From positions 1 to 52,714 of the forward strand of contig NZ_QKSM01000017.1 in the NCBI RefSeq assembly GCF_003234185.1: DNA of 52,714 nt. Direction: 5' to 3'. Within the stretch, counting starts at the first letter, position 1, and each line of letters opens with the position of its first letter. Source of the stretch: Curtobacterium sp. MCSS17_008 (GTDB lineage Bacteria; Actinomycetota; Actinomycetes; Actinomycetales; Microbacteriaceae). The notes beneath the pieces were generated by a model. It made no database searches. It was given only the letters and a program-made list of their open reading frames with translations, and was not told the origin of the DNA. Position numbers and translations under genes: made by a program. Of this stretch, positions 44,351 to 52,571 are shown piece by piece.

Positions 44351-45292
44351 CTACTGGGACGGACGGAGTTGACGGCGGAGGTACGCGTACGAGGCGACGA
44401 CCACCACGACGGTGAGGAAGACCGCGACCGCGGCGCCGGAGCCGTACCGCGACAGGGTGAAGGTCTCGCGGTACATGGTGAGCGCGAGCGTCTCGGACGC
44501 GGTGCCGGGACCGCCGTTCGTCAGGAGCAGCACCTGGTCGAACACCTTGAGGCTGCCGACGATCGAGATCCCGACCACGACGACCGTCATCGGCCGCAGC
44601 TGCGGGAACGTCACCGCCCAGAACAGCCGCCAGCCGGAGGCACCGTCGATCTGCGCCGCCTCGAGGGTGTTCGACGGGATCGACTGCAGGCCGACGAGGA
44701 ACAGGATCACGCACGCGCCGGTGGCCTGCCACGTCGTCGCGATGATCATCATCACGGTGTTGAGCGGCCACTGCAGCAGCCACTGCGAGACCAGCGGGTC
44801 GAGTCCGAGCTGCCGGAGCAGGGTGTCGAGTCCGCCGTCGGTGGTGAGCATGAACGTCCAGACGACCGCGGTGGCGGAGCCGGAGATCGCGTAGGGCAGG
44901 ACGATCGCGAAGCGGGCGAGGCCGCCGAGTCGCAGCTTCCAGGTGCCGACCGCGATCGCGAGCCCGATGCCGACGGGCAGGAGGAGTGTCCCGACCACCC
45001 ACATGAAGGTGTTGAGCACGGACTGCCCGAACGCCGGGTCGGCGAACATCGCCCGGTAGTTCTCGAGCCCGACCCAGCTGCGGGTGAACCCGTTGTCGTC
45101 GAAGAAGCTGCGGTAGATGGTGAAGACGAACGGCACGACGAGCAGGAGCACGACGAGCACGACCGCCGGGGCGAGGAACGCGCCGCCGGTCAGACGCGCA
45201 CGCAGCGGTGTGGGCCGGTGGTCCACGGCGGGGCGTGACCGCGTGCTCGGGTCGACCGCTGTCTCCGGGACGGGTGGCTGTGTGAGGGTCAT
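44351..45292 (-). CDS. Carbohydrate ABC transporter permease (CUT1, MalF-like)
   Basis: A 313-residue six-helix permease. Motifs are FLAPAVVLVVLLLVVPFVFT in helix 1, SWVGLENYRAMFADPAF, and the EAA loop LEAAQIDGASGWRLFWAVTF. It forms a heterodimer with the adjacent MalG-like subunit to pass manno-oligosaccharides delivered by the binding protein. The ATG at 45292 overlaps the binding-protein stop codon (ATGA), which fixes the start. Confidence 0.92.
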   Translation of the reverse strand: MTLTQPPVPETAVDPSTRSRPAVDHRPTPLRARLTGGAFLAPAVVLVVLLLVVPFVFTIYRSFFDDNGFTRSWVGLENYRAMFADPAFGQSVLNTFMWVVGTLLLPVGIGLAIAVGTWKLRLGGLARFAIVLPYAISGSATAVVWTFMLTTDGGLDTLLRQLGLDPLVSQWLLQWPLNTVMMIIATTWQATGACVILFLVGLQSIPSNTLEAAQIDGASGWRLFWAVTFPQLRPMTVVVVGISIVGSLKVFDQVLLLTNGGPGTASETLALTMYRETFTLSRYGSGAAVAVFLTVVVVVASYAYLRRQLRPSQ

Positions 45293-46602
45293 GCGGCGTT
45301 CCAGATCTTCCACTCGGTCCGGGCACGGTCCTCCATCGAACGGAGGGTGGCGGCGCCGTTGGCCTTCGACGGGTTCACCATGAAGGCGCCGAGGTCGGCG
45401 ACGTTGCCCTCGACGAGCGGCGTCGGCGAGGCCTCCCAGTAGCGGGTGAGCTCCGTCGGCCCGGTGTCGGCGATGTCCCTCGCGAGGTCCTTCACCAGGT
45501 CGGACTCGGGGAGCGCCTCCGGGTTCGGGCTCGTGTCGCCGAGGAACCCGACCCAGGCGGTCTGCACGTCGGTGGCGAGCCAGTTCTCGGCGACCGCGAC
45601 GGCCGCGTCGTGCCGGTGCGCCTTGACGGGGACGGAGAGCGAGCCGCTCTCGACGACGATCGCCGGTTCCGTCGAGCCGCGCGGTGGGACCCGGAAGAAC
45701 CCGATGTCGTCATCGGCGAGCCCGGCGGCGAGCAGGGTGTTCGCGAACCACGTGCCGTAGAGCATCATGCCGAACTGGCCCTTCCCGACCAGGCCGGGCA
45801 GGTCGTTCGAGGTGACGTCCGGTGCCGAGAAGAACCCGTCCGCGTACATCCCCGACCACAGGTCCATCGCCTGCACCGCGGGGTCCTCGCGGTAGCTCGC
45901 CTCGTTCGTCGTCACCGCCTTGTAGTAGTCCGGGTCGATCGAGGCGAGGAGCTGCATGAACCAGATCTCCGCCTCCCACGTGGTGGCGCCCGGCGACAGG
46001 AACGGTGTGATGCCGGCGTCCTTGAGCGTCTGGGCGGCGTCCATGACGCCGTCGAAGGTGGTCGGGACCTCGATGCCGTGCTCGGCGAAGGCCTTCTTGC
46101 TGTAGAAGACGGCGTAGTAGCTCTTGTAGAGGGGGACCCCGTACGTCCTGCCGCGGTAGCTGAACGACTCGCGCTGCGCCGGGTCGACCCAGCCGCGCTC
46201 GATGACGGCGTCCCAGACGGGGTCGAGGTCGGTGAGGATGTCGGCGCGGGCGATGTCCTGCAGCCGGTAGCCGTTCGTCCACTTGATCAGGTCGGTCGTG
46301 CTGTCGGTCTGGGCCGTCATCCGGATGATCTGCCCGTAGTTCGCGACGCTCGCGACCGAACGGGACGTGATCCGGTAGCCGATGCGCTCGTCGAGCACCG
46401 CCGAGGCAGCCGCGTACCCGGGGCCCCAGGTGGGGTTGTCGCTGTTGAGGGTGACGGTGCCCGGGGCGGAGGGCCTGGTGTCGGAGCCGCGCGCGCAGGA
46501 CGCCAGGGCCATCGCCAGGAGCCCACCGCCGCCGAGTGCGAGCGCGGAGCGTCGGGTCACGGCGGGCCCTCGGAAGATCGGGTCGGGCATCGTTCGTTCC
46601 AT
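45289..46602 (-). CDS. Extracellular sugar-binding lipoprotein of ABC transporter
   Basis: A 437-residue solute-binding lipoprotein. The signal is VTRRSALALGGGGLLAMALA followed by lipobox LASC; the RR pair suggests Tat export, as in many actinobacterial binding proteins. The mature part has the cluster-1 pattern: GRTYGVPLYKSYYAVFYSKK, FDGVMDAAQTLKDAGITPF, WSGMYADGFFSAPD and FGMMLYGTWFA. It captures oligosaccharides, presumably alpha-manno-oligosaccharides from GH76 action, at the cell surface. Two starts are possible, 46602 (MERTMPDP) and 46590. A LacI-type operator lies just upstream at 46614-46629. Confidence 0.9.
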   Translation of the reverse strand: MERTMPDPIFRGPAVTRRSALALGGGGLLAMALASCARGSDTRPSAPGTVTLNSDNPTWGPGYAAASAVLDERIGYRITSRSVASVANYGQIIRMTAQTDSTTDLIKWTNGYRLQDIARADILTDLDPVWDAVIERGWVDPAQRESFSYRGRTYGVPLYKSYYAVFYSKKAFAEHGIEVPTTFDGVMDAAQTLKDAGITPFLSPGATTWEAEIWFMQLLASIDPDYYKAVTTNEASYREDPAVQAMDLWSGMYADGFFSAPDVTSNDLPGLVGKGQFGMMLYGTWFANTLLAAGLADDDIGFFRVPPRGSTEPAIVVESGSLSVPVKAHRHDAAVAVAENWLATDVQTAWVGFLGDTSPNPEALPESDLVKDLARDIADTGPTELTRYWEASPTPLVEGNVADLGAFMVNPSKANGAATLRSMEDRARTEWKIWNAA

Positions 46603-46613
46603 TCGCCAGTGAA

Positions 46614-46629
46614 TTGATAACGTTACCAA
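46614..46629. promoter_or_regulatory. LacI-type operator, importer/lacI intergenic region
   Basis: TTGATAACGTTACCAA carries a palindromic CG-centred core typical of LacI-family sites. It is 12 bases from the binding-protein start and 58 bases before the lacI gene, so it could control the importer operon and autoregulate lacI. The same motif recurs at 47894 and 51997. Confidence 0.8.
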
Positions 46630-46686
46630 GCAGAGCATACACACCCCGGGTTCGATGGCAAGGGGGCGGTCCGGTACAAAGGACAC

Positions 46687-47769
46687 ATGGAGCCAGCCGG
46701 AGACCAGGACCCCGTCGGCTCTGCGAGCGGCAGGGGTCCGACGGTCCGGAAGCCCACCATGACGGTCAAGGACATCGCCCGCGCGGCCGAGGTCAGTCCG
46801 ATGACGGTCTCCCGGGTGCTGTCCGGGGGGAAGAACGTCCGGCCCGCGCTGCGCGAGCACGTCGAGAAGGTCATCGCCGAACTCGGGTACCACCGCAACG
46901 AGAACGCGCGCAGCCTCCGACCCGGGCAGCGCTCGGGCCTGGTCGGCGTGCTCATCACGAACATCGGCAACCCGTACTACGCGGGTGTGGTGCAGGGCAT
47001 CGAGCAGGTCGTGGCGGCGACGGGGCGGCGCATCCTGGTCGCGACCACGAACGAGGACGCCGACCTCGAACGCCAGTTGCTCTCGGACTTCCTCGGTCGA
47101 CAGGTGGAGGGCCTCGTCGTCGTGCCGGTCGGCCAGGACGCCGAGCGGTTCACGACCGCCCGGCTCAACGACGTCCCGCTGGTGCTCGCGTCGCGGACGG
47201 TCGCGGGGGTGGCGGCCGACGCGGTCCTCATCGACGACGTGCACGGTGCGCACGAGGCCACGTCGCTCATGCTCGAGGCGGGGCACCGCCGGATCGCCTT
47301 CCTCGGCAACAAGGTCACCGTCTCCACCGGGCAGCGACGCCTGCGGGGGTTCCGCGACGCCTTCGCGGACCACGGCTCCGAGCCCGACGAGAGCCTCGTG
47401 GTGCTCGGCCTGCAGGACACCGAGGCCGCGGAGGTCGCGATGCGCGACCTGCTCGGCAGGGCGGAGCCACCCAGCGCGGTCTTCGCCGCCAACAACCGGA
47501 TCAGCACGGGCGCGATCCGGGCGATCGCGAAGGCCACGGCCGAGGGCGTGGTCGCGACGCCGCCGCGCCTGTCCCTGTTCGACTCGTTCGACTTCGCCGA
47601 CATGGCACCGTTCCCGCTGTCCGTGGTCGACCACGACCCCGCCGAGCTCGGCCGCGTCGCCGCGCGGATGCTCCTGTCGCGGCTCGACGGGTCCGCTGGT
47701 GGGGAAGGGGCGCGTCTGGTCGAGCTGCCGGTGCACCTCGTCCACCACGACGCCACGGTCGGTCACTGA
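46687..47769 (+). CDS. LacI family regulator of the mannan/mannose locus
   Basis: A 360-residue regulator. After about 24 leader residues comes the helix-turn-helix TVKDIARAAEVSPMTVSRVL, with hinge ENARSLRPGQRSG. The periplasmic-binding-like domain starts LVGVLITNIGNPYYAGVVQG and includes RRIAFLGNKVTVSTGQRRLRG and VFAANNRISTGAIRA. It most likely represses genes until an imported mannoside or mannose derivative binds. AAAGGA precedes the ATG. It is divergent from the importer and upstream of manA, both of which have the candidate operator. Confidence 0.92.
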   Translation: MEPAGDQDPVGSASGRGPTVRKPTMTVKDIARAAEVSPMTVSRVLSGGKNVRPALREHVEKVIAELGYHRNENARSLRPGQRSGLVGVLITNIGNPYYAGVVQGIEQVVAATGRRILVATTNEDADLERQLLSDFLGRQVEGLVVVPVGQDAERFTTARLNDVPLVLASRTVAGVAADAVLIDDVHGAHEATSLMLEAGHRRIAFLGNKVTVSTGQRRLRGFRDAFADHGSEPDESLVVLGLQDTEAAEVAMRDLLGRAEPPSAVFAANNRISTGAIRAIAKATAEGVVATPPRLSLFDSFDFADMAPFPLSVVDHDPAELGRVAARMLLSRLDGSAGGEGARLVELPVHLVHHDATVGH

Positions 47770-47893
47770 GGCTCCGGCTGGTCACTGTGGTTCCGGTCGT
47801 CCTCAGTTGCGACGGCCGGCCACCGGTCCCGAGCCCTGCTCCGCGCTGGAGGTTGCGGCGCACGGCGACGGCGGGGTTAGAGTTGCCCGACGT

Positions 47894-47909
47894 TTGGTAA
47901 CGTTATCAA
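47894..47909. promoter_or_regulatory. LacI-type operator upstream of manA
   Basis: TTGGTAACGTTATCAA lies 15 bases before the manA ATG. It is close to the reverse complement of the 46614 site and the best match to the shared core TGGTAACGTTATCA. Position between promoter and start suits repression. Confidence 0.82.
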
Positions 47910-47924
47910 CTCGAAAGGGGTCCC

Positions 47925-49706
47925 ATGTCCACCTTCCTGCCGCCCGGGGTGTCCGCCGGCCAGTACGACAAGGCGCCGACGATCGACCTGCCACCCGGGC
48001 ACCCGGTCTGGGTGGGGAAAGCCGCGTGGGAGCACCTCGCATCGCTGGTGGCCGGCCCCGGAGCGAGGACGCTCGCCGTGGACACCTACCCCGGGAGCGA
48101 CCTCGAGGGGCTCCGGCGCGAGCTCGCGGCCGTCGCGCCGGACGCCGTCCTGATCGACGTCGAGGACGCCGCAGCCCTGCCGAACCAGGCCATCGAGGAG
48201 CGCATCGCCGCCAACCTGACCGACGACCGCGTCTTCGGGGTCCTGGGGCACCAGGTGCTCGCCGACTTCTACGACGCCGAGCGCCTCGGCGCCGTGGCCG
48301 ACCGCATCCGCGGCGCCGAGGGGTCGGTCGTGGTCTACGGCTGGGGCGCGACGCTCGTGCCCGTGGAGTTCGACACCGTGGTGCTCGCCGACCTGGCGCG
48401 CTGGGAGATCCAGCGGCGGCAGCGCGCCGGTGCGCCGAACTGGCGCGCGGACAACGCCGACGAGGACCAGTTGCGGAAGGTCAAGCGCGGCTACTTCGTC
48501 GAGTGGCGGGTGGCTGACCGGCACAAGCGCACGCTGTTCGACCGGATCGACCTGCTGCTCGACGCGAACGGTTCCATGGTCGACGCCAAGCTCGTCGAGG
48601 GCCGGACCTTCACGCAGGGCCTGGAGACGGCCAGCCGTCGCCCGTTCCGGGTGGTGCCCTTCTTCGACCCCGGGGTCTGGGGTGGCCAGTGGATGAAGGA
48701 GGTCCTCGAGGTCGGGGACGCCGACAACTACGCGTGGTGCTTCGACTGCGTGCCCGAGGAGAACAGCCTGCTGTTCCGCATCGGCGAGACCGTGGTCGAA
48801 CTGCCGGCCCTCGACCTGGTGCTCCGCCACCCCCGTGAGCTGCTCGGTCGGAAGACGTACGCCCGGTTCGGCGCCGAGTTCCCGATCCGCTTCGACTTCC
48901 TCGACACGATGGCGGGCGGCAACCTCTCGCTGCAGGTCCACCCCCTGACCGACTACATGCAGAACGTGTTCGGCATGCCGTACACGCAGGACGAGAGCTA
49001 CTACCTGCTCGACGCGAAGGACGACGCGGTGGTGTACCTGGGCCTCCGCGACGACGCGGACCCCGAGGCGATGCAGACCGCGCTCCGGACGGCGGCGAGT
49101 GGCGGTGCCCCGTTCGCCGCCGAGGAGTTCGTCAACACCTTCCCTGCGGCGAAGCACGACCACTTCCTCATCCCGGCGGGGACCGTCCACTGCTCCGGTG
49201 CCGACTCGATGGTGCTCGAGATCTCGGCGACCCCCTACATCTTCACCTTCAAGATGTGGGACTGGGGTCGGGTCGGCCTCGACGGCATCCCGCGCCCCGT
49301 GCACCTGGACCACGCCTTCGCGAACATCCAGTGGGACCGCAGGACCGACTTCGCGCGCGACGAGCTCGTCGACCAGGTGACCGAGGTGGCCCGTGGGGAC
49401 GGTTGGGTCGAGGAGCGCACCGGCCTGCACGAGCTCGAGTTCATCGAGGTCCGGCGGCACTGGTTCGAGGGCGTCGTGCCGCACGACACGGACGGCACCG
49501 TCAACGTCCTCAACCTGGTCGATGGGGCCGAGGCCGTCGTCGAGAGCCCGGACGGTGCGTTCGACCCGTTCGTCGTGCACTACGCCGAGACGTTCATCGT
49601 GCCGGCGAGCGTCGGTCGCTACACGATCCGCCCGTGGGGGCGCGGCGAGGGGCAGCGGCTCGGGACGGTGAAGGCGTCGGTGCGCGGCACCGGTCTCAGC
49701 GACTGA
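47925..49706 (+). CDS. manA: Long class I mannose-6-phosphate isomerase
   Basis: A 593-residue enzyme interconverting mannose 6-phosphate and fructose 6-phosphate. The cupin part begins at about 235 (FRVVPFFDPGVWGGQWMKEV). NLSLQVHPLTDYM gives zinc ligands Gln and His; IPAGTVHCSGADSMVLEIS gives the later zinc-site region. The first 230 residues or so are not found in short ManA enzymes of about 400 residues and contain a Rossmann-like VVVYGWGATLVPVEFDTVVL. GGGG upstream of the ATG at 47925 is a fair ribosome site. It delivers mannose carbon to glycolysis and is followed by a hairpin terminator. Confidence 0.88.
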   Translation: MSTFLPPGVSAGQYDKAPTIDLPPGHPVWVGKAAWEHLASLVAGPGARTLAVDTYPGSDLEGLRRELAAVAPDAVLIDVEDAAALPNQAIEERIAANLTDDRVFGVLGHQVLADFYDAERLGAVADRIRGAEGSVVVYGWGATLVPVEFDTVVLADLARWEIQRRQRAGAPNWRADNADEDQLRKVKRGYFVEWRVADRHKRTLFDRIDLLLDANGSMVDAKLVEGRTFTQGLETASRRPFRVVPFFDPGVWGGQWMKEVLEVGDADNYAWCFDCVPEENSLLFRIGETVVELPALDLVLRHPRELLGRKTYARFGAEFPIRFDFLDTMAGGNLSLQVHPLTDYMQNVFGMPYTQDESYYLLDAKDDAVVYLGLRDDADPEAMQTALRTAASGGAPFAAEEFVNTFPAAKHDHFLIPAGTVHCSGADSMVLEISATPYIFTFKMWDWGRVGLDGIPRPVHLDHAFANIQWDRRTDFARDELVDQVTEVARGDGWVEERTGLHELEFIEVRRHWFEGVVPHDTDGTVNVLNLVDGAEAVVESPDGAFDPFVVHYAETFIVPASVGRYTIRPWGRGEGQRLGTVKASVRGTGLSD

Positions 49707-49722
49707 TCCGCGGTACCGACGC

Positions 49723-49759
49723 CACGAGGCCGTCGCCCGGTGGGGGCGACGGCCTCGTG
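49723..49759. terminator. Bidirectional hairpin between manA and ROK kinase
   Basis: A perfect 16-bp stem (49723-49738 with 49744-49759) with a five-base loop between the converging ends of two genes. No T-tract. Confidence 0.8.
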
Positions 49760-49773
49760 CATCGGGCTCGGTG

Positions 49774-50775
49774 TCAGCGCGCGGCGTTCCCGCCGTCCCA
49801 CGCGACGGCGGCACCGACCAGCGGCGCCGAGGAACCGAGCAGCGCGGGCACGACGGCGACCGCGACGCCCGCCGACGTGAGGCCGGCACGGAACGGCGGC
49901 GCGACCACGTCCCACGAGCGGGCGATCGACCCGCCGACCACGACCACCTCGGCGTCGAACCGGTCGACCCAGGTGGCCAGTGCGGCGCCGAGCGCCCCCA
50001 GTGCCGCTTCCAGGACCTCCGCGGCTGCCCCGTCGCCGGCCCGTGCCAGGGCGCAGACCTCCTCGACGGACCGGTCCTCGCCGGAGCGCTCGCGGTGGGC
50101 GTCCCGCAGCGCCGGCGAGGACATCGTCTGCTCGAGCGGACGGCCGTCGATCGTCAACCGGTGCACCTCGCCGTGCGGCGGCACCAGGGGGCCGGAGTCG
50201 ACCTCGGCGCCTCCCTGCAGGAACGCCGACCCGACGCCGGTCCCCAGCGTCAGGCAGACCACCCGCTCGGCTCGTCGTCCGGCGCCGGCCGCCCACTCGC
50301 CGATGCCGTAGGCCACCGCGTCGTTGCAGAACCGGACGGCCTGCGGGGCGACCCCGAGCCGGTCGGCGAACGCACCGCGCAGGTCGACGCCCGACAGGGA
50401 TGCGAACTTGTCGACGCCCTCGAACGAGCCGGACCCGGCGGCGTAGTCGAACGGCCCGGGCATCGCGACGGACCAGCCGCGCGGCGGCGCGCTGTCGGCA
50501 AGCCCGTCGACGACCGCCCGGGCCGGTGCGGTGAGCTGCTCCAGGAGGACGTCGAGCGGAGCGTGCGGGTCGACGACCGCAGCGTGCTCCGTCCACGGGT
50601 GCCGTGCCTCCAGTCCGGCTCCCGGCGCGGCCGCCCGCGCCGACGGAACGCGTGCCGACGGATCGAGTGCTGCCGGACCGAGTGCCGCCGGGTCGAGTGC
50701 CGCCGCCGTGACGTGGCTCCCGCCGACGTCCACGACGCCGACGGGAGCCCGTCCGGTGCTGCGCTGCGTGGTCAA
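49774..50775 (-). CDS. ROK family sugar kinase-like protein (probable mannokinase)
   Basis: A 333-residue ROK/ASKHA protein. The phosphate-binding loop is GVVDVGGSHVTAAAL and the second is CLTLGTGVGSAFLQGG; FCNDAVAYGIGE carries the catalytic aspartate. The zinc motif of classic ROK kinases (CxCGxxGCxE) is absent, replaced by RLTIDGRPLEQ, although the EVH histidine remains. In context it would phosphorylate mannose freed by the alpha-mannosidase before ManA acts. A TTG start at 50775 overlaps the GH76 stop (TTGA) with GAGG five bases upstream, which strongly supports it. A repetitive Ala/Pro/Ser segment at about 25-50 is unusual. Confidence 0.82.
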   Translation of the reverse strand: MTTQRSTGRAPVGVVDVGGSHVTAAALDPAALGPAALDPSARVPSARAAAPGAGLEARHPWTEHAAVVDPHAPLDVLLEQLTAPARAVVDGLADSAPPRGWSVAMPGPFDYAAGSGSFEGVDKFASLSGVDLRGAFADRLGVAPQAVRFCNDAVAYGIGEWAAGAGRRAERVVCLTLGTGVGSAFLQGGAEVDSGPLVPPHGEVHRLTIDGRPLEQTMSSPALRDAHRERSGEDRSVEEVCALARAGDGAAAEVLEAALGALGAALATWVDRFDAEVVVVGGSIARSWDVVAPPFRAGLTSAGVAVAVVPALLGSSAPLVGAAVAWDGGNAAR

Positions 50776-51980
50776 GCGACCTCGCCGAACCGGTCGGAGG
50801 ACCATCCGAGGACGGCGAACAGCTGCACCATCGCGGCCTGGTCCAGCGTCGCGGCCGGGCGGTCCCACGCGGGGTCGCCGCCACCGCTCGGCTGGAAGTG
50901 GAACAGCCCCGTCGCGGCATCGCGGTTGTCACGCCAGGTGACGGTCGCGTACTGCTCGAGCGCGGCGCGGTACGCAGGGTCGTGCTGGACGGAGTCGAGC
51001 AGGAGCAGGTCCTTGAAGTAGAAGGCGTTGAACACCGCGGGCTGCTGCTGCAGGCGGTTCTCGGCGGTCCAGTACCGGAGGGATGCCCGGGCCGCGTTGG
51101 ACGCCTGCTGCAGGTACTTCGGGTCCTCCGTCGTGCGGAACAGGATGGTGGCCGTGCCGATCATCGCACCCGAGTTGTACGTCCAGAGGGTCGGGTCGAC
51201 CGTGCCGTCGTCGGCGATGCTGTTCCGGTACAGGCCCGCGGACTCCTTGAGGCAGCGGTTGTTCCAGGAGTACAGCTTCGTGCTCCAGCGCAGGTAGGAC
51301 GACTCTCCGGTCTCCTCGTACAGGTGGGCGGCGAGCTGCGCGGACAGACCGGTGACGTTCGCGGCACGGGTGGTGTTGTCCGGTCGGTCGATCCAGTCCG
51401 AGCCGCCGGGGCAGGTCAGCGTGGTGTCCGGGTTCCAGCCGCGCACGGCGATGTCGAAGGCACCACGTGCCCGGTCGAGGTACCCCGGGTCGGAGGTCGC
51501 CTGGTACTGGCTGACCAGCGAGAGCCCGACCACGGCGTTGTCGTCGTAGTAGACGTCGCCGCCGGTCCCGATCGGGGCCGGGAGGTACGACTCGTACCCG
51601 GCGCGGCCGCCCGGTCGGACGGCGTGGTACCGCTCGAAACCGTCCACGCGCGCCACGGCGGCGTTCGCCCAGGCGGGGCCGACGGCGTCCATCCCCTGCA
51701 GGTCGAGGGCCGCCTGGGTCGCCTCGCGGTACTCCCAGAGGAACGAGTACGGGTTCCCGACGGTCGTGTCGGTGTTCTCGCGGTAGAGACCGTGGCCGGC
51801 GGCCCCCGTGTACAGGTGGTCCTGCATCGCGTCGTAGGTGGCGCTCGCACGTTGCTGCCAGACGGGGTCCGGGGCGGCGCTCGCGGCCAGCGCCGTCTGT
51901 GGGGCTGCCGTCACCCCGACGCCGAGGGCGATCGTGGCGGCGAGCACCTGCACGGTGCGCCTGGTCCTGGTCGTTGTCAT
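50772..51980 (-). CDS. Secreted alpha-1,6-mannanase, glycoside hydrolase family 76
   Basis: A 402-residue secreted enzyme. The signal peptide runs MTTTRTRRTVQVLAATIAL to about ALAAS. The catalytic Asp pair lies in GDVYYDDNAVVGLSLV, the diagnostic DD motif of GH76; WEYREATQAALDL, NVTGLSAQLAAHLYEETG and YNSGAMIGTATILFRTTEDP are further family blocks. It cleaves alpha-1,6-mannan backbones such as those of yeast cell walls, producing oligosaccharides for the ABC importer. AAAGGAGAG precedes the ATG. A LacI-type operator sits at 51997-52012. It overlaps and leads the ROK kinase gene. Confidence 0.92.
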   Translation of the reverse strand: MTTTRTRRTVQVLAATIALGVGVTAAPQTALAASAAPDPVWQQRASATYDAMQDHLYTGAAGHGLYRENTDTTVGNPYSFLWEYREATQAALDLQGMDAVGPAWANAAVARVDGFERYHAVRPGGRAGYESYLPAPIGTGGDVYYDDNAVVGLSLVSQYQATSDPGYLDRARGAFDIAVRGWNPDTTLTCPGGSDWIDRPDNTTRAANVTGLSAQLAAHLYEETGESSYLRWSTKLYSWNNRCLKESAGLYRNSIADDGTVDPTLWTYNSGAMIGTATILFRTTEDPKYLQQASNAARASLRYWTAENRLQQQPAVFNAFYFKDLLLLDSVQHDPAYRAALEQYATVTWRDNRDAATGLFHFQPSGGGDPAWDRPAATLDQAAMVQLFAVLGWSSDRFGEVA

Positions 51981-51996
51981 GGCACTCTCCTTTGAG

Positions 51997-52012
51997 TTGG
52001 TATCGTTACCAT
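51997..52012. promoter_or_regulatory. LacI-type operator upstream of GH76
   Basis: TTGGTATCGTTACCAT lies 17 bases upstream of the GH76 start and shares TGGTA-N4-TACCA with the other two sites. It places the GH76-ROK pair under the same control as the importer and manA. Confidence 0.78.
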
Positions 52013-52183
52013 AACCCAGTTCGCCCACTTCGTCCCGCCGACGCACGCCGTGACCCGATGGGACCACGGCCTGTCCGAGCGGTCGGACGTCGTCGGCACC
52101 GTCGCCTCCTGGTACCAGTGCGGAACCGCACGCGCCGTTCTCGGTACTGCCCCGGCGGCATGCGGACGCCTCGCTGACGTGAG

Positions 52184-52223
52184 CGTGGGGAGAGGGTCCC
52201 GGTGCCGGGACCCTCTCCCCACG
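52184..52223 (-). terminator. Strong hairpin downstream of small acidic protein gene
   Basis: A perfect 19-bp inverted repeat (52184-52202 with 52205-52223) lies about 40 bases past the small acidic protein stop. The rest of the 280-base gap 51981-52260 holds only the GH76 operator; no gene was seen. Confidence 0.75.
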
Positions 52224-52260
52224 GACGGCCGCACGAGCGGGCGCGCGGCCGCAGTCCTCG

Positions 52261-52446
52261 TCAGACCTGCTCGTTGTCCGGGGACTCGGGCTCGCCGCCC
52301 GAGTCGACGTCGCTGTCCTGCTGCGGGTCCTCGGTCGCGTTGCCGGTGGACGAGCCATCGGGCAGGTCCTCGGTGCGCTGGAACTCGCTCTCGGGGGCGT
52401 CCGTGGAGCCGTCGGTCGGGCTGTTCTGGTTCTGCTGGTCACTCAT
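52261..52446 (-). CDS. Small acidic disordered protein
   Basis: A 61-residue hydrophilic protein, MSDQQNQNSPTDGSTDAPES followed by an Asp/Glu/Ser/Gln-rich sequence ending SPDNEQV. It has no hydrophobic segment, signal or recognised fold. Composition suggests an intrinsically disordered, possibly stress-related protein. A hairpin terminator follows. The Met at 52446 is the natural start; longer readings extend into a structured non-coding stretch. Confidence 0.6.
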   Translation of the reverse strand: MSDQQNQNSPTDGSTDAPESEFQRTEDLPDGSSTGNATEDPQQDSDVDSGGEPESPDNEQV

Positions 52447-52571
52447 GCGGCGGACGCTACGCGGGTCCGGCTCAATCACCGTCCGGCCAGCGGCGTCCCC
52501 CGTCACGCGTGGCGCCCACTGCGCTGTCGCTCGCCGTGGATGCGGCCCCGGGAGCAGCCCGTCCCCCGGGT

